Shown one piece after another: positions 18,514 through 27,385 of a DNA stretch of 64,000 nt; positions within the stretch are counted from its first letter, which is position 1; the number at the start of each line of letters is the position of its first letter. The notes under the pieces were generated by a model that worked only from the letters and a program-made list of their open reading frames with translations, did not search any database and had not been told where the DNA came from. The stretch is from positions 1 to 64,000 of the forward strand of contig CAYNEF010000006.1 of NCBI GenBank assembly GCA_964396165.1. Direction: 5' to 3'. This stretch comes from CALCZU01 sp964396165. Its GTDB lineage: Bacteria > Bdellovibrionota > FAC87 > UBA2466. The position numbers and the translations under genes are program-made.

Positions 18514-19520
18514 GTCTTAAAATTCTGATTTCTAGAACAGACAGATTGGGCGATGTATTACTCGCTCTGCCTGCGCTGGCCTATGTCAGACGTGCACTTC
18601 CCGATGCGGAGATAGATTTTTTATGCCGGATGGAAGTAGGAGATGTCATTCGGCCTACGCTCGATGCCTTGCGCATCCAGACACTGTTCATTCCCGATGG
18701 TGATAAGTTAAAATTCGTAAAAAAATACAAGGCATGTCTATTTTTATTTTGGGAAGAGCGTTTGTGTAAAGGAGCTTTCTATTCTCGTATTCCCATTCGA
18801 ATGGGAATTTACTCAAAACCGCTTTCCTATCTTTTATTAAATAGTGGCATCAGACAACACAGATCCCTCGCGCGAAAAAATGAAGCTCTGTACAACCTGG
18901 ATTTAGTAAGAAAGTTTTTAGCAAAGCTTGGAGTAGCAGAAGAGTTTTCTATCGAGGAGAAAATAACACTTTCCACAGACGAAATGAGCAAGCGACGGGC
19001 GGAACAACTGGTTGCGCAATTAGGGCTTACCAAATCTCAATACGTTGTCGTTCATCCTGGAATGGGAGGAAGTGCGCTTAATCCTTCTATCGAAAATTAT
19101 ATTCAAATTATTGAAAAACTGCGTGCGGACAAAGAAGAAGTGGTGCTTTCCATGGGACCTTTGGCGCTAGATCAAGGAATGGGTAAACGCATCCAGGAAA
19201 AACTTGCAGATTTAAAAATTATTCAAGGTCAGACGCTTCCTGTTTTAAGGGAGTTCTTCAGGCTTTCCAGAGTCGTCATTGCGCCAAGTACAGGTCCGTT
19301 GCATCTTGCCCATCTTTCGGGTGCAAAAACGATTGGTTTATTCTCTCCTGTTTTAAGCCATTCCCAAGTCCGATGGGCACCTTGGGGCGGAATAGGCGAA
19401 AGTTTGACGCTAGCTCCCCAAGTTCCTTGTCCTGCTAAACAAGATTGTTTAGGGCAAGCATGTACATATTTTCCGTGCATGGACAAGGCAGATTGGGTAA
19501 ATTTGATGGGAAAAATATGA
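18510..19520 (+). CDS. Family 9 glycosyltransferase (ADP-heptose:LPS heptosyltransferase-like)
   Basis: The 336-residue GT9 protein has the N-terminal ILISRTDRLGDVLLALPAL block, a central VVHPGMGGSA sugar-nucleotide region and the C-terminal STGPLHLAHLSGAKTIGLF signature. Relatives transfer heptose onto lipid A-core. The neighbouring heptose-7-phosphate kinase supports a role in LPS core assembly at the cytoplasmic face of the inner membrane. Start overlaps the meaB stop, and its stop overlaps the next start (ATGA). Confidence 0.9.
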   Translation: MSLKILISRTDRLGDVLLALPALAYVRRALPDAEIDFLCRMEVGDVIRPTLDALRIQTLFIPDGDKLKFVKKYKACLFLFWEERLCKGAFYSRIPIRMGIYSKPLSYLLLNSGIRQHRSLARKNEALYNLDLVRKFLAKLGVAEEFSIEEKITLSTDEMSKRRAEQLVAQLGLTKSQYVVVHPGMGGSALNPSIENYIQIIEKLRADKEEVVLSMGPLALDQGMGKRIQEKLADLKIIQGQTLPVLREFFRLSRVVIAPSTGPLHLAHLSGAKTIGLFSPVLSHSQVRWAPWGGIGESLTLAPQVPCPAKQDCLGQACTYFPCMDKADWVNLMGKI

Positions 19521-20530
19521 AAACAGATTTTATCGAAAAAATGAGTGGGGCTCATCTCTTGGTAGTCGGGGAGGTGGGAATTGATGAATACATTTGGGGC
19601 GATACCAAACGCATTAGCCCTGAGGCTCCTGTGCCAGTTGTGGAAGTGAGCGCGCAAACTCAAAAATTGGGAATGGCGGCAAACGTAGCACACAATATCA
19701 CTTCTCTTTCTGGACAAGTCACACTTGTCAGTGTTTGCGGTAAAGACAGGGAAGCGACAGAGCTTAAAAAAATGATTAACGAAGCGGGTATTACGCAAAG
19801 TCATTTTATAGAAGATGCTACGCGACCCACTTTGAGAAAAGTGCGTGTAATTGCGCAAAAACAACATGTCGTGCGTGTGGATTATGAGCGCTCGCACTTA
19901 CTAGATGAGAAAATTGCAAAAACGCTCACTGAAAAAGTTTGCGACACACTAGATTCTGTAGATGGCGTGATTGTGCAGGATTATGGGAAAGGTTTTTGGA
20001 CAGAAGCTTCGATGGCATTTGTAAAAACAGCACGCCAGAAGAAAAAACCTGTGTTCGTAGATCCCAGCCGTAATACTCCGCTGGAACTTTATAAGGGTGT
20101 AACACTTTTGACTCCGAATATGGCTGAAGCGGAAAGTTTGACGGGGCTTCCTCCCGATAGAGCTCCAAGTAGTGGACTGAATATGGAGCGCCTTGAAAAA
20201 ATTGCGCAGAAAATTTTAAATACGACGGAATGTACGCACTCCATTGTGACTTGCGGAGAGTGGGGCATGATTTCTGTTTCTCATGACGATAAGAAAATCA
20301 AACGTATCCCGACTTTTGCAAGACAGGTATTTGACGTAACAGGAGCGGGCGATACAGTCATTGCAGTCATGTCTTTGATGATGGTTTTAGGTTATTCCCT
20401 TTCGGAATGTATGAAGGTGGCTAATGCTGCGGCCGGTATTGTGGTTGGCCAAATTGGCGCCGCGTGCGTAAAACCTCAAGAGCTTAAATCTGAGCTTGAA
20501 AGATTAGAGACACTTGGTCTATTAAAATAG
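19517..20530 (+). CDS. hldA: D-glycero-beta-D-manno-heptose-7-phosphate kinase (RfaE domain I)
   Basis: This PfkB-family kinase phosphorylates heptose-7-phosphate at C1 for ADP-heptose synthesis. The 337-residue protein shows VVGEVGIDEYIWGDTKRISPEAPVP, the family start of RfaE/HldE, and the anion-hole/catalytic motif FDVTGAGDT. The cytidylyl/adenylyltransferase half of HldE is absent, so a separate HldC-type protein is expected elsewhere. The ATG at 19517 overlaps the preceding stop (ATGA); a longer in-frame start upstream would overlap the glycosyltransferase by 75 bp and is not needed. Confidence 0.9.
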   Translation: MKTDFIEKMSGAHLLVVGEVGIDEYIWGDTKRISPEAPVPVVEVSAQTQKLGMAANVAHNITSLSGQVTLVSVCGKDREATELKKMINEAGITQSHFIEDATRPTLRKVRVIAQKQHVVRVDYERSHLLDEKIAKTLTEKVCDTLDSVDGVIVQDYGKGFWTEASMAFVKTARQKKKPVFVDPSRNTPLELYKGVTLLTPNMAEAESLTGLPPDRAPSSGLNMERLEKIAQKILNTTECTHSIVTCGEWGMISVSHDDKKIKRIPTFARQVFDVTGAGDTVIAVMSLMMVLGYSLSECMKVANAAAGIVVGQIGAACVKPQELKSELERLETLGLLK

Positions 20531-20538
20531 TTTCTTAC

Positions 20539-20612
20539 TGGTCGATCGTCTAATGGTAGGACAGAGGACTCTGACTCCTCTAATCTAGGTTCGAGTCCTA
20601 GTCGACCAACCA
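20539..20612 (+). tRNA. tRNA-Gln (anticodon CTG)
   Basis: A full cloverleaf can be drawn: acceptor TGGTCGA pairs with TCGACCA, the anticodon stem GAGGA/TCCTC holds the loop CTCTGAC with anticodon CTG, and the T arm contains GGTTCGAGTCC. Discriminator A and an encoded CCA follow (20609-20612). It lies 8 bp after the hldA stop codon, so it may be processed from the same transcript. Confidence 0.96.
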
Positions 20613-20690
20613 AGTCTGACTAAAGAAATAATTGATGAATCAATCTTAAACAGTGTTGCATTCTCGCAAATTTATTCCATAGGAAAATCA

Positions 20691-21377
20691 ATGCCATTTT
20701 CGAGGCGGATTTGGCGGATCTTTTGCACCCTAAAAAAGCATATGACTAAAAGAACTTTTTTAATCTACTTATTACTCTGTTCCATATTTACGGGCCAAGC
20801 GAAGGCTGGATGGTGCGGTGATATTCTTACGGCAATATTCGTTCCCAAAAAAGTCCAAAGAATTTGGGAGATAAATAAGGAGCTCGCCGATTTGAAGAAA
20901 GTGATTGCGGATAAACCTAAGAGTAAAGCAGAGCAAATACGCGAATCGTGGGACAACCGTTTCGCACCTGCTATACATCATAAAAAGATTAAACCAGAGG
21001 AAGTTCAGATTTTTACGGGCCCCATTCGTCAGGATCCCAATTATCTTAAACTCGAAAAACAAATGGTGAATGACTATTATTCATTCTTAAAAAAAACGGA
21101 CGGTTTGGTAGAATTTGAAACTCCTTTTCCTAACGCCGTAAATGAATTCATTGAATATACCCGAAAGCACCAAGAACTCATCGATTCTGCTGTCGTTTAC
21201 TCAGTCTACAGTCCAGTTCACGGGGGATTCTTGCCATGGAGTAACCCCGGCGCTGTTATCGATGTACGGTATAAGCGCCTCCCTTCCGACGCAGAAACTC
21301 AAGCGCGGCACAAACAAGCCGAGGATCGTATCCAGGCCCTAAAAGCAGAAGCTCTAGCCCTGCATCCTCCCAAATAG
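20691..21377 (+). CDS. Exported protein of unknown function
   Basis: The 228-residue ORF has a secretion signal MTKRTFLIYLLLCSIFTGQAKA, reached either from ATG 20691 (ribosome binding site AGGA, 17-residue N-terminal extension rich in Arg/Lys) or from the internal ATG 20742. The mature part is mostly helical and charged, with no recognised domain; SVYSPVHGGFLPWSNPGAVIDVRY is the most structured-looking portion. It follows tRNA-Gln. Confidence 0.7.
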   Translation: MPFSRRIWRIFCTLKKHMTKRTFLIYLLLCSIFTGQAKAGWCGDILTAIFVPKKVQRIWEINKELADLKKVIADKPKSKAEQIRESWDNRFAPAIHHKKIKPEEVQIFTGPIRQDPNYLKLEKQMVNDYYSFLKKTDGLVEFETPFPNAVNEFIEYTRKHQELIDSAVVYSVYSPVHGGFLPWSNPGAVIDVRYKRLPSDAETQARHKQAEDRIQALKAEALALHPPK

Positions 21378-21420
21378 ATTGTATGAAATTTACTCTCGTA
21401 TAAGCAGGCATCGTTTGCTA

Positions 21421-22218
21421 TTAATACAGGCTCAATGAGCTGCTGTATCTCTCTTCGACATCGCTTTCGTTTAAGTCCTCCCAAACAAATTCGTTCTGCT
21501 TTGTTTTTACAGAAACGATGTGAACGAGTCCGTCGTCTCCAACAGCAAGTTTCGCTAAATGGTACCCTACATACTTCGGAGTAGTGAATACGAGATCATA
21601 ACCGTTTTCAATGTGCCATGAGACGTCTGCAGCAAAATCCACGATCTGTTCAATGTTATCCACGTCGATTTTTATCTTTCCGTTGGATGCATCATAGAAT
21701 GTAAAACGCATTTCCGTTGCTTTAAGAGCGTCTAGAACAAAGGGATAACTGGTCACGTTTTTCTTGCAGGCTTCGCTCATGCCGTTTAAGTAATAATCCT
21801 GAAACGCAAGCTGATCGATTCGCTCAATTTTTGCATCCACTAGCTTAAAGTCTACTGTTCTTACGTAATCTGCTTTAAGGTTGAATGAGAAAGTCGGAGA
21901 GCCTGCTGTAGCAATAGTATTCAACTCGGCACCGAACTCGATTTTAGCTTGATAATGCTTATTTGCGATCGAACTATCATTGTCCCATCTTAAGTTTGAA
22001 GGTTTTCCTTCGATCATCTCGGGCACACAGCGATTCGCCGGTGCCATAGGGGAAAGATTGTCCGGAGCTCCTCGGACTAGCAATCCAGTTCCGACACCTG
22101 TCATCGGGTGTGTAAAGGGAATAAATCCATTTTTCTGAATTTCTGTGAAATATGCCTTTTCAGCTTTACATCCTCCTAGGAGAAGAAGACCGATAAGAGC
22201 GAATGATAAATGTTTCAT
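21421..22218 (-). CDS. Lipoprotein of unknown function
   Basis: The 265-residue protein has a signal peptide and lipobox (LLLLGGC) after MKHLSFALIG. The start has a CAGGAG ribosome binding site. The mature part alternates short strands (KADYVRTVDFKLVDAKIERI, MRFTFYDASNGKIKIDVDNIE) and resembles periplasmic beta-rich lipoproteins, without a recognisable family. Its stop is 43 bp from the convergent exported gene upstream. Confidence 0.75.
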   Translation of the reverse strand: MKHLSFALIGLLLLGGCKAEKAYFTEIQKNGFIPFTHPMTGVGTGLLVRGAPDNLSPMAPANRCVPEMIEGKPSNLRWDNDSSIANKHYQAKIEFGAELNTIATAGSPTFSFNLKADYVRTVDFKLVDAKIERIDQLAFQDYYLNGMSEACKKNVTSYPFVLDALKATEMRFTFYDASNGKIKIDVDNIEQIVDFAADVSWHIENGYDLVFTTPKYVGYHLAKLAVGDDGLVHIVSVKTKQNEFVWEDLNESDVEERYSSSLSLY

Positions 22219-22389
22219 AAAAACTCCTGTTACGATTAGGTTGAGATGTAGAGTACAGGAGCATTTTAAGGTAATGATGCGACAAATATTTTAACAAGCT
22301 GAAGCTTTTATGTTTTTCGAGACATGATTAGAGATTCGGTGCCAAAGCGCTACTGATGTTTTTTTGGTAATCACCCAGCAGGAGATTTT

Positions 22390-23952
22390 TTAATGTGATG
22401 TATTTTGTAATTCGTGTTTTGTAAGGTCAGCGATTACTGCCGATTCACACACGCTTTTCTGAGTCTTGTCGATTACCACGGACTCAGCCGGGAAATCGCT
22501 GAAAGATACTTTTTCAAATTTTCCATTTCTGACATAGGCTTCGACATGACTTCCGTTTAGGGTCGTACCGACAAGCTTTGCACCATTTGTACTGTCTTCG
22601 CTTTCGAGTCTTAGTGTGAGTACTTTATAAGAGGCGGGCTTAGTTGCGTCTGCATCTTTTACTTTAATAATAAATAAACCGTACTCATCTTTACTATCAT
22701 AGGCTGCAGTAAACGGCATTTCCCCTGCAGTTTTAGAAATAAGCACACCCGAGTTTTGATCCGCTGTCGAAAAATTTTTCATTCTTTCGCACGCATCGAT
22801 ATCCATTCCATCTACCGCGGAAGTTGCTCTAGCAAGACCATAGTCGAGATGTTTTGTGACTTTGTCTTGGAAACTTGCAAAGTCTTTTGGAACATCAAAC
22901 TTGATTTTAAAACCTGTAATTCCGACAGGTACAGGCCTCGGCCAGAATAGATCGGCTTTTAATTTTTCTTTAAAATCTACCGTATCAATAAATTGAATCC
23001 CTGGCATTTTTGACACCATTTTTCTGCGTTCATTGATGTCAGTTCCGTACGCATTTTCTAAAAACAGGGTTTCACTGCCCGAGAAACGATGCGAAAGGCT
23101 CATTACTATTTGTCCACCATCCGGATCTACAAGACACTTTGCCAGTTCTGCTGGGTAAAGATCGGAGGACCCGCCCAGATAGGTTTTACCGTCTAGAGTC
23201 GCAGGTTTCATTAAATAGGGATCGGATATGACCGTTCTAATCGCTTGATTCATAGTCGCATTCGTCACAGTTCCTGTTTGATTGGCAATTCGGCTGTCTG
23301 TTTGTTTGCTTAATGCAGACTCGAAACCTTCCAGCTGTTTTGCCGTATCCGGATCAGTAAAATAGATTTGTTTATAGAGCGGATCATTTCCAATTTTTTG
23401 ACCAATCTTGTCTTTTTCATACTCAAGTTCAGTTGCTAGATAAATGGAACGCAGGCCCTCTTTAGGAAAAGGCAGATTAAATTCCGTAAATCCCAAAGTT
23501 TGGGGAACGTTTAAAATATGGTGCTCATCAAAATCTTTAACCGTATTGGATTCCCGGTTAGCTTTAAGTTTGCTGAGATTATACATGGTCTTTCTGCCTT
23601 CCCAGCTATCGTCGACTTTAACGGACTTTAAAAAGTCATAAGATCTCTCAGAAAGAACGTAAGCGCGCTGTTTTTCTAACGAAGGTTCTGCTTGGATCAA
23701 GGAGGCAGGAATAGAAGAACCGCAACTGGAAATGATTAAATCAGGTTTCCAGCCTTTTTCTACGAGTCCTCGATACATCCCTAGTTGTAATCCTGCTTCA
23801 AGACCACCACCGGGAAGGACTAAGATTTTTTTAAATTTTCCGTGCGTTTTACATCCATTGGCTACTTCAGAAGCTTGGGGTGCTTCACTGGCAAAAACTG
23901 GGACTGCAAAAAAAAGTGTAAACGACGTTAAAAGCGCCAATGTGCATTTCAT
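22390..23952 (-). CDS. Exported patatin-like protein with altered active site
   Basis: The 520-residue protein (start at 23952, ribosome binding site AAGGA; signal peptide MKCTLALLTSFTLFFAVPVFA) has a patatin-like fold start: the oxyanion loop LPGGGLEAGLQLGMYRGL (residues 46-63) and a nucleophile elbow CGSSIP with Ser80. The fifth position of GxSxG is Pro82. The expected Asp-Gly-Gly/Ala catalytic motif appears as TYLGGSSDLYP, where Leu259 takes the Asp position; Asp264 is nearby. Patatins hydrolyse lipid acyl esters; this copy may be divergent or catalytically impaired. The C-terminal ~150 residues are unassigned. A longer ORF start (24030) would mask the signal peptide. Confidence 0.75.
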   Translation of the reverse strand: MKCTLALLTSFTLFFAVPVFASEAPQASEVANGCKTHGKFKKILVLPGGGLEAGLQLGMYRGLVEKGWKPDLIISSCGSSIPASLIQAEPSLEKQRAYVLSERSYDFLKSVKVDDSWEGRKTMYNLSKLKANRESNTVKDFDEHHILNVPQTLGFTEFNLPFPKEGLRSIYLATELEYEKDKIGQKIGNDPLYKQIYFTDPDTAKQLEGFESALSKQTDSRIANQTGTVTNATMNQAIRTVISDPYLMKPATLDGKTYLGGSSDLYPAELAKCLVDPDGGQIVMSLSHRFSGSETLFLENAYGTDINERRKMVSKMPGIQFIDTVDFKEKLKADLFWPRPVPVGITGFKIKFDVPKDFASFQDKVTKHLDYGLARATSAVDGMDIDACERMKNFSTADQNSGVLISKTAGEMPFTAAYDSKDEYGLFIIKVKDADATKPASYKVLTLRLESEDSTNGAKLVGTTLNGSHVEAYVRNGKFEKVSFSDFPAESVVIDKTQKSVCESAVIADLTKHELQNTSH

Positions 23953-24069
23953 AGTTTTTTTCCTTAGTACCAGATTAGAGTAGTCATGACTGCAGTGACA
24001 CATACTTAATTGGCAGGAAGTTAATACCAATAGTGGTCGTATACTGAGTAAATACGGTGCTTCGATTTA

Positions 24070-24933
24070 CTAGATTTTCTTTTTTTGGGTGCCTAGATAG
24101 ATGGCAGAGAGGGTGAGAAGCGCTCCACATATTTGCAATGTGCTTAAATGCTCATTCAAAATCAGATTGCCGGCAATTACCGCAACGACAGGTTGTGCGT
24201 TGATGATAAGCCCCGCGCGAGATACCGGCACAAGACGCAGATTCTTGGTGATAAGAAGCCAACCCATTACTTGGGCTACAAAGGCGAGAGAAAAGAGTAG
24301 CGGCCATTCGTTACCCACTGGTAATCTGAAAGTCCCTTCCATTAAGGACGCAATAAACAGACAAAGAGATGCAATAAGAGAAACCATCATTAAAACTTGT
24401 TCTCTGGGAACTGTCTGGCTGAAACTCTCAAGCTTTCTCATGGTAAGAATATAACTAGCGTAGACCACGCCAGTAATTAGTCCGTAGGTCACGCCCAAAG
24501 CAAACTCCGGTTTTACTTCCGTGGGAAGGCGATAATTAACAAGAAGATAAATACCAAAAAATGCCATCACAATAGCAGCTATAAAGGAAATCGAAATTTT
24601 TTCTTTGTGAAAGTAGATACCCACTAGTGCCACATACAAGACCTGTGTATTGCCAAGGATGGTTCCGAGACCTGCACCTGCGAAAATGACAGATCGATGC
24701 CATACAAAAAGATCTAGTCCAAATAAAAATCCAGCGAGCAAAACAAATTTCCATAATTCTTTGGTCCACTGAAGTGGTTGAAAGGGTTTTTTAAGGTATT
24801 GGATGTAGGCTACAAGGAGAAGGGCAGCGAACCCGCAACGGTATGCACCGATTAAAGAAGGCCCGAGGAAAAGAACACGTACGAATATGGGAGCAAAGCC
24901 AATGCAAACAGCCCCCAAGAAAAGTTTGAACAC
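24070..24933 (-). CDS. EamA/DMT-family transporter
   Basis: The 287-residue inner membrane protein contains about ten hydrophobic segments in two EamA repeats, with VLFLGPSLIGAYRCGFAALLL in the first half and INAQPVVAVIAGNLILNEHLS in the second, characteristic of drug/metabolite transporters. Substrate cannot be inferred. The start is a GTG that immediately follows the sthA stop (TAAGTG), so translation is coupled to sthA. Confidence 0.88.
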   Translation of the reverse strand: MFKLFLGAVCIGFAPIFVRVLFLGPSLIGAYRCGFAALLLVAYIQYLKKPFQPLQWTKELWKFVLLAGFLFGLDLFVWHRSVIFAGAGLGTILGNTQVLYVALVGIYFHKEKISISFIAAIVMAFFGIYLLVNYRLPTEVKPEFALGVTYGLITGVVYASYILTMRKLESFSQTVPREQVLMMVSLIASLCLFIASLMEGTFRLPVGNEWPLLFSLAFVAQVMGWLLITKNLRLVPVSRAGLIINAQPVVAVIAGNLILNEHLSTLQICGALLTLSAIYLGTQKKKI

Positions 24934-26301
24934 TTATTTCAGCTCTCTTAATTGATTGTGTGCGTGGTAAGCCGCAACTTTGTATGCTTCAGCAAGAGTC
25001 GGGTAGTTAAAAACATTAGCCACAAAAAAATCAATTGTAGCACCGAGTGACATCGCAACCTGTCCGATATGGACAAGTTCAGTCGCATGTGTGCCAATGA
25101 TATGTACTCCCAAAATTTTTCGAGTCGTGCAATCGACAAGCAATTTAAGAAAACCACTTTCGTCTTCTAGTATTTTACCGCGCGCCAGTTCCTTGTAACG
25201 TGCTTTACCGGAAACGAATTTAATTTGTTTGGTATTTAATTCTTCTTCATGCAAGCCGACTGAAGAAATTTCCGGAATAGTGTAAATTCCATACGGAAAT
25301 GTTTCTGGAAACGTCGTTGTTTCCAAACCGAATGCATGAGCTGAGGCAAGTCTTCCTTGTTCACTCGACGAAGCCGCCAGCGCCGGAAATCCTATCAAAT
25401 CCCCCACTGCGTAAATGTGAGGGATATTAGTCTGGTAATGCGCATTCACTTTTAGGGTATTGCCTTTTTCTGGAGAAATTCCCACTTTCGGAAGATTTAA
25501 GTCTTCTATGTTTCCGTCTCTACCCATGCAGTAAAGTACAGAGCTAAATCTTTCTGTTTTATCACCCAGTTCGATGGCTACTTTGTCGCCTTCAAGCGAA
25601 ACTTTTCCTAATGTAATGCCGAGACGCACAGAAATATTATTTTCGTCGAAATGTTTTGCAAGAAGTCCGACGATCTCCTGATCCACAGATCTCAATAGAC
25701 AATTTCTGCGATCCAGTAGTGTTACTTTCACTCCCAGTTTTGCAAATATACTTGCGTATTCGCAACCGATGACTCCAGCGCCCAAAACGGCCATCGTGTC
25801 GGGGAGTTTGTTCATCGATAGAACAGAATCACTGTTAAAAACATTTTTATCATTAAAGGGTATGTGAGGCGGGCAGACTGGTCTGCTTCCCGTTGCGAGA
25901 ATGATGAAATCGGCTTCGGTATCTTCCACTTTAGAAGTTGTTTTAATTGCAATTTTTTTTGAGGATAAGAATGAAGCTGTGCCTTGGATAAACTGCACAG
26001 AGTTTCTCTCCATCTGCATTCCAATCACTTCTTGCTCTTGCTCGATGATGAGATTTTTTTGCGCCATTACCCGAGTAAGCGTATTGGGGCCTGAGTCCTG
26101 GTAAATTGACGCGGCTTCACGTAAGGTTTTGCTGGGAATGGTACCGGTATGAAGGCAGGAACCGCCCATATGGTCTTTTTCCACGACTAAAACAGATTTT
26201 TTTAGCTTTGCTGCCTGGATAGCGGCTCTTTGGCCACCGGGACCCGAGCCGATTACTATCAAATCGTACTTTTTTTTCAGTTCTATAGGGGCTTTTGCCA
26301 T
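24934..26301 (-). CDS. sthA: Soluble pyridine nucleotide transhydrogenase
   Basis: This flavoprotein moves reducing equivalents between NADPH and NAD+ in the cytoplasm. At 455 residues it has the FAD-binding GSGPGGQRAAIQAAK, the altered redox region GGSCLHTGTIPSKTLREA (only one of the two lipoamide-dehydrogenase cysteines, as in SthA), the NAD site VLGAGVIGCEYASIF, and the C-terminal HATELVHIGQ that is typical of SthA. It lies in a minus-strand operon after the mutH-like and Spx-like genes. Confidence 0.92.
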   Translation of the reverse strand: MAKAPIELKKKYDLIVIGSGPGGQRAAIQAAKLKKSVLVVEKDHMGGSCLHTGTIPSKTLREAASIYQDSGPNTLTRVMAQKNLIIEQEQEVIGMQMERNSVQFIQGTASFLSSKKIAIKTTSKVEDTEADFIILATGSRPVCPPHIPFNDKNVFNSDSVLSMNKLPDTMAVLGAGVIGCEYASIFAKLGVKVTLLDRRNCLLRSVDQEIVGLLAKHFDENNISVRLGITLGKVSLEGDKVAIELGDKTERFSSVLYCMGRDGNIEDLNLPKVGISPEKGNTLKVNAHYQTNIPHIYAVGDLIGFPALAASSSEQGRLASAHAFGLETTTFPETFPYGIYTIPEISSVGLHEEELNTKQIKFVSGKARYKELARGKILEDESGFLKLLVDCTTRKILGVHIIGTHATELVHIGQVAMSLGATIDFFVANVFNYPTLAEAYKVAAYHAHNQLRELK

Positions 26302-26308
26302 TGATGTA

Positions 26309-26674
26309 CTATTTTACATCAAAGAATTTCTTCCAGTCTTCTTTTTTATATCCCACGATTCCGCGGTCTCCATGAAACGCGAAAGGGCGTTTTACCAGTT
26401 TTCCATTCTTAGAGAGCAGTGTGAGGGCTTCGTCTTCGGTCATTGTGGGAAGTTTGTCTTTTAATTTCATCTCTTCAAAGACATGTCCATGCGTATTAAA
26501 AAGGGCTTTGATATTTCCATTTAAATAACCGAGCATCTTTTTTAATTCGGCTTTGGTAGGAGGATTCGTAAAAATATTGATTTTTTCTACTGCGTAGCGG
26601 TTATGTACCAAAAATTTCAATGCGTCTTTGCAAGTACTGCATTGTGGGTATTCGTATAATTTAACAACTGGCAT
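26309..26674 (-). CDS. Spx/ArsC/YffB-family thioredoxin-fold protein
   Basis: The 121-residue protein has the CxxC motif in YPQCSTCKDAL and the ArsC-family C-terminal KRPFAFHGDRGIVGYKKEDW with the conserved Arg-Pro. Members are arsenate reductases, Spx-type transcription partners or reductases of unknown substrate. No arsenic genes are nearby, so an ArsC role is not supported. ATG 26674 has a GGAGAG site; its coding region overlaps the 3' end of the mutH-like gene by 14 bp. Confidence 0.85.
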   Translation of the reverse strand: MPVVKLYEYPQCSTCKDALKFLVHNRYAVEKINIFTNPPTKAELKKMLGYLNGNIKALFNTHGHVFEEMKLKDKLPTMTEDEALTLLSKNGKLVKRPFAFHGDRGIVGYKKEDWKKFFDVK

Positions 26675-27332
26675 AAGTCTCTCCAAATAGGATTTTCGAA
26701 ATAAAGCGTTTGGTAACATAAAAAGCACGCGCTGGGAATTTGTTCCCTGTAATTGGGCAAGTGCTAAAGTGTTTTCCGTCTCCGGTGGGGCGTAACTGTA
26801 TGTAGTCGTCTGATCTGCCTACGTCATGGTACATCGATAGTTCGCCGCTGATTAAAATGTGTTGTATGTCCTGCCAAAAATCTTTGATGGGATTGAGCAA
26901 TTCGGGACAGTTTAAATCCAATGCACGTACGGTAACTGCTTTGCAAATACTTTCAGATTCGTGGTGGCATCCGACGAAAATCAGACGGGTTAATTTGTTC
27001 CAAAGTGCAGATGTTTCAAAAGTTTCTTCAAGCATCTGAGTGGGATTTAGCATCGTGACTTTGATTGTTTCTTTGGGAACCCAGATAGAGTCTTTTAAGA
27101 CAAGGCTAGTAGACTTTAATTCAAAGTCCTCCCCATCGCTTTTTTGCGCATTCGAAAGCTCAAGTTCTGCTACTTTTTCCAGCGTCTGTCCGACCCAGCC
27201 TTTATTGAGCTTGCCGTTTTTTTCAACCGTGATGGCGTGGATTTTCGCTAAATCATACAGATTTTTACCAGGCAGGATGGTCTGAAGTGTATGTAGGGAA
27301 TCTGCTCGTAACATGGATTTTAGGATTAACAT
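26661..27332 (-). CDS. MutH/Sau3AI-family DNA endonuclease
   Basis: The 223-residue protein aligns by eye to MutH along its length: KGWVGQTLE (residues 44-52), a compact active site DFELKS (Asp69, Glu71, Lys73, matching the D...ExK set of MutH), KETIKVTML, FETSALWNKLTRLIFV, ILISGELSM, YIQLRP and FPARAFYVTKRFISKIL. MutH nicks hemimethylated GATC during mismatch repair; Sau3AI-type relatives restrict GATC. The acidic loop is shorter than in E. coli MutH. It begins an operon with Spx-like, sthA and EamA genes and is divergent from an acyl-CoA dehydrogenase gene. A shorter start at 27314 is possible. Confidence 0.82.
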   Translation of the reverse strand: MLILKSMLRADSLHTLQTILPGKNLYDLAKIHAITVEKNGKLNKGWVGQTLEKVAELELSNAQKSDGEDFELKSTSLVLKDSIWVPKETIKVTMLNPTQMLEETFETSALWNKLTRLIFVGCHHESESICKAVTVRALDLNCPELLNPIKDFWQDIQHILISGELSMYHDVGRSDDYIQLRPTGDGKHFSTCPITGNKFPARAFYVTKRFISKILFGETYASC

Positions 27333-27385
27333 GAAAGACTTGAAAAGCGTACCCCGATGGGAGAAAAACTAAGTAAGAGGTATCT

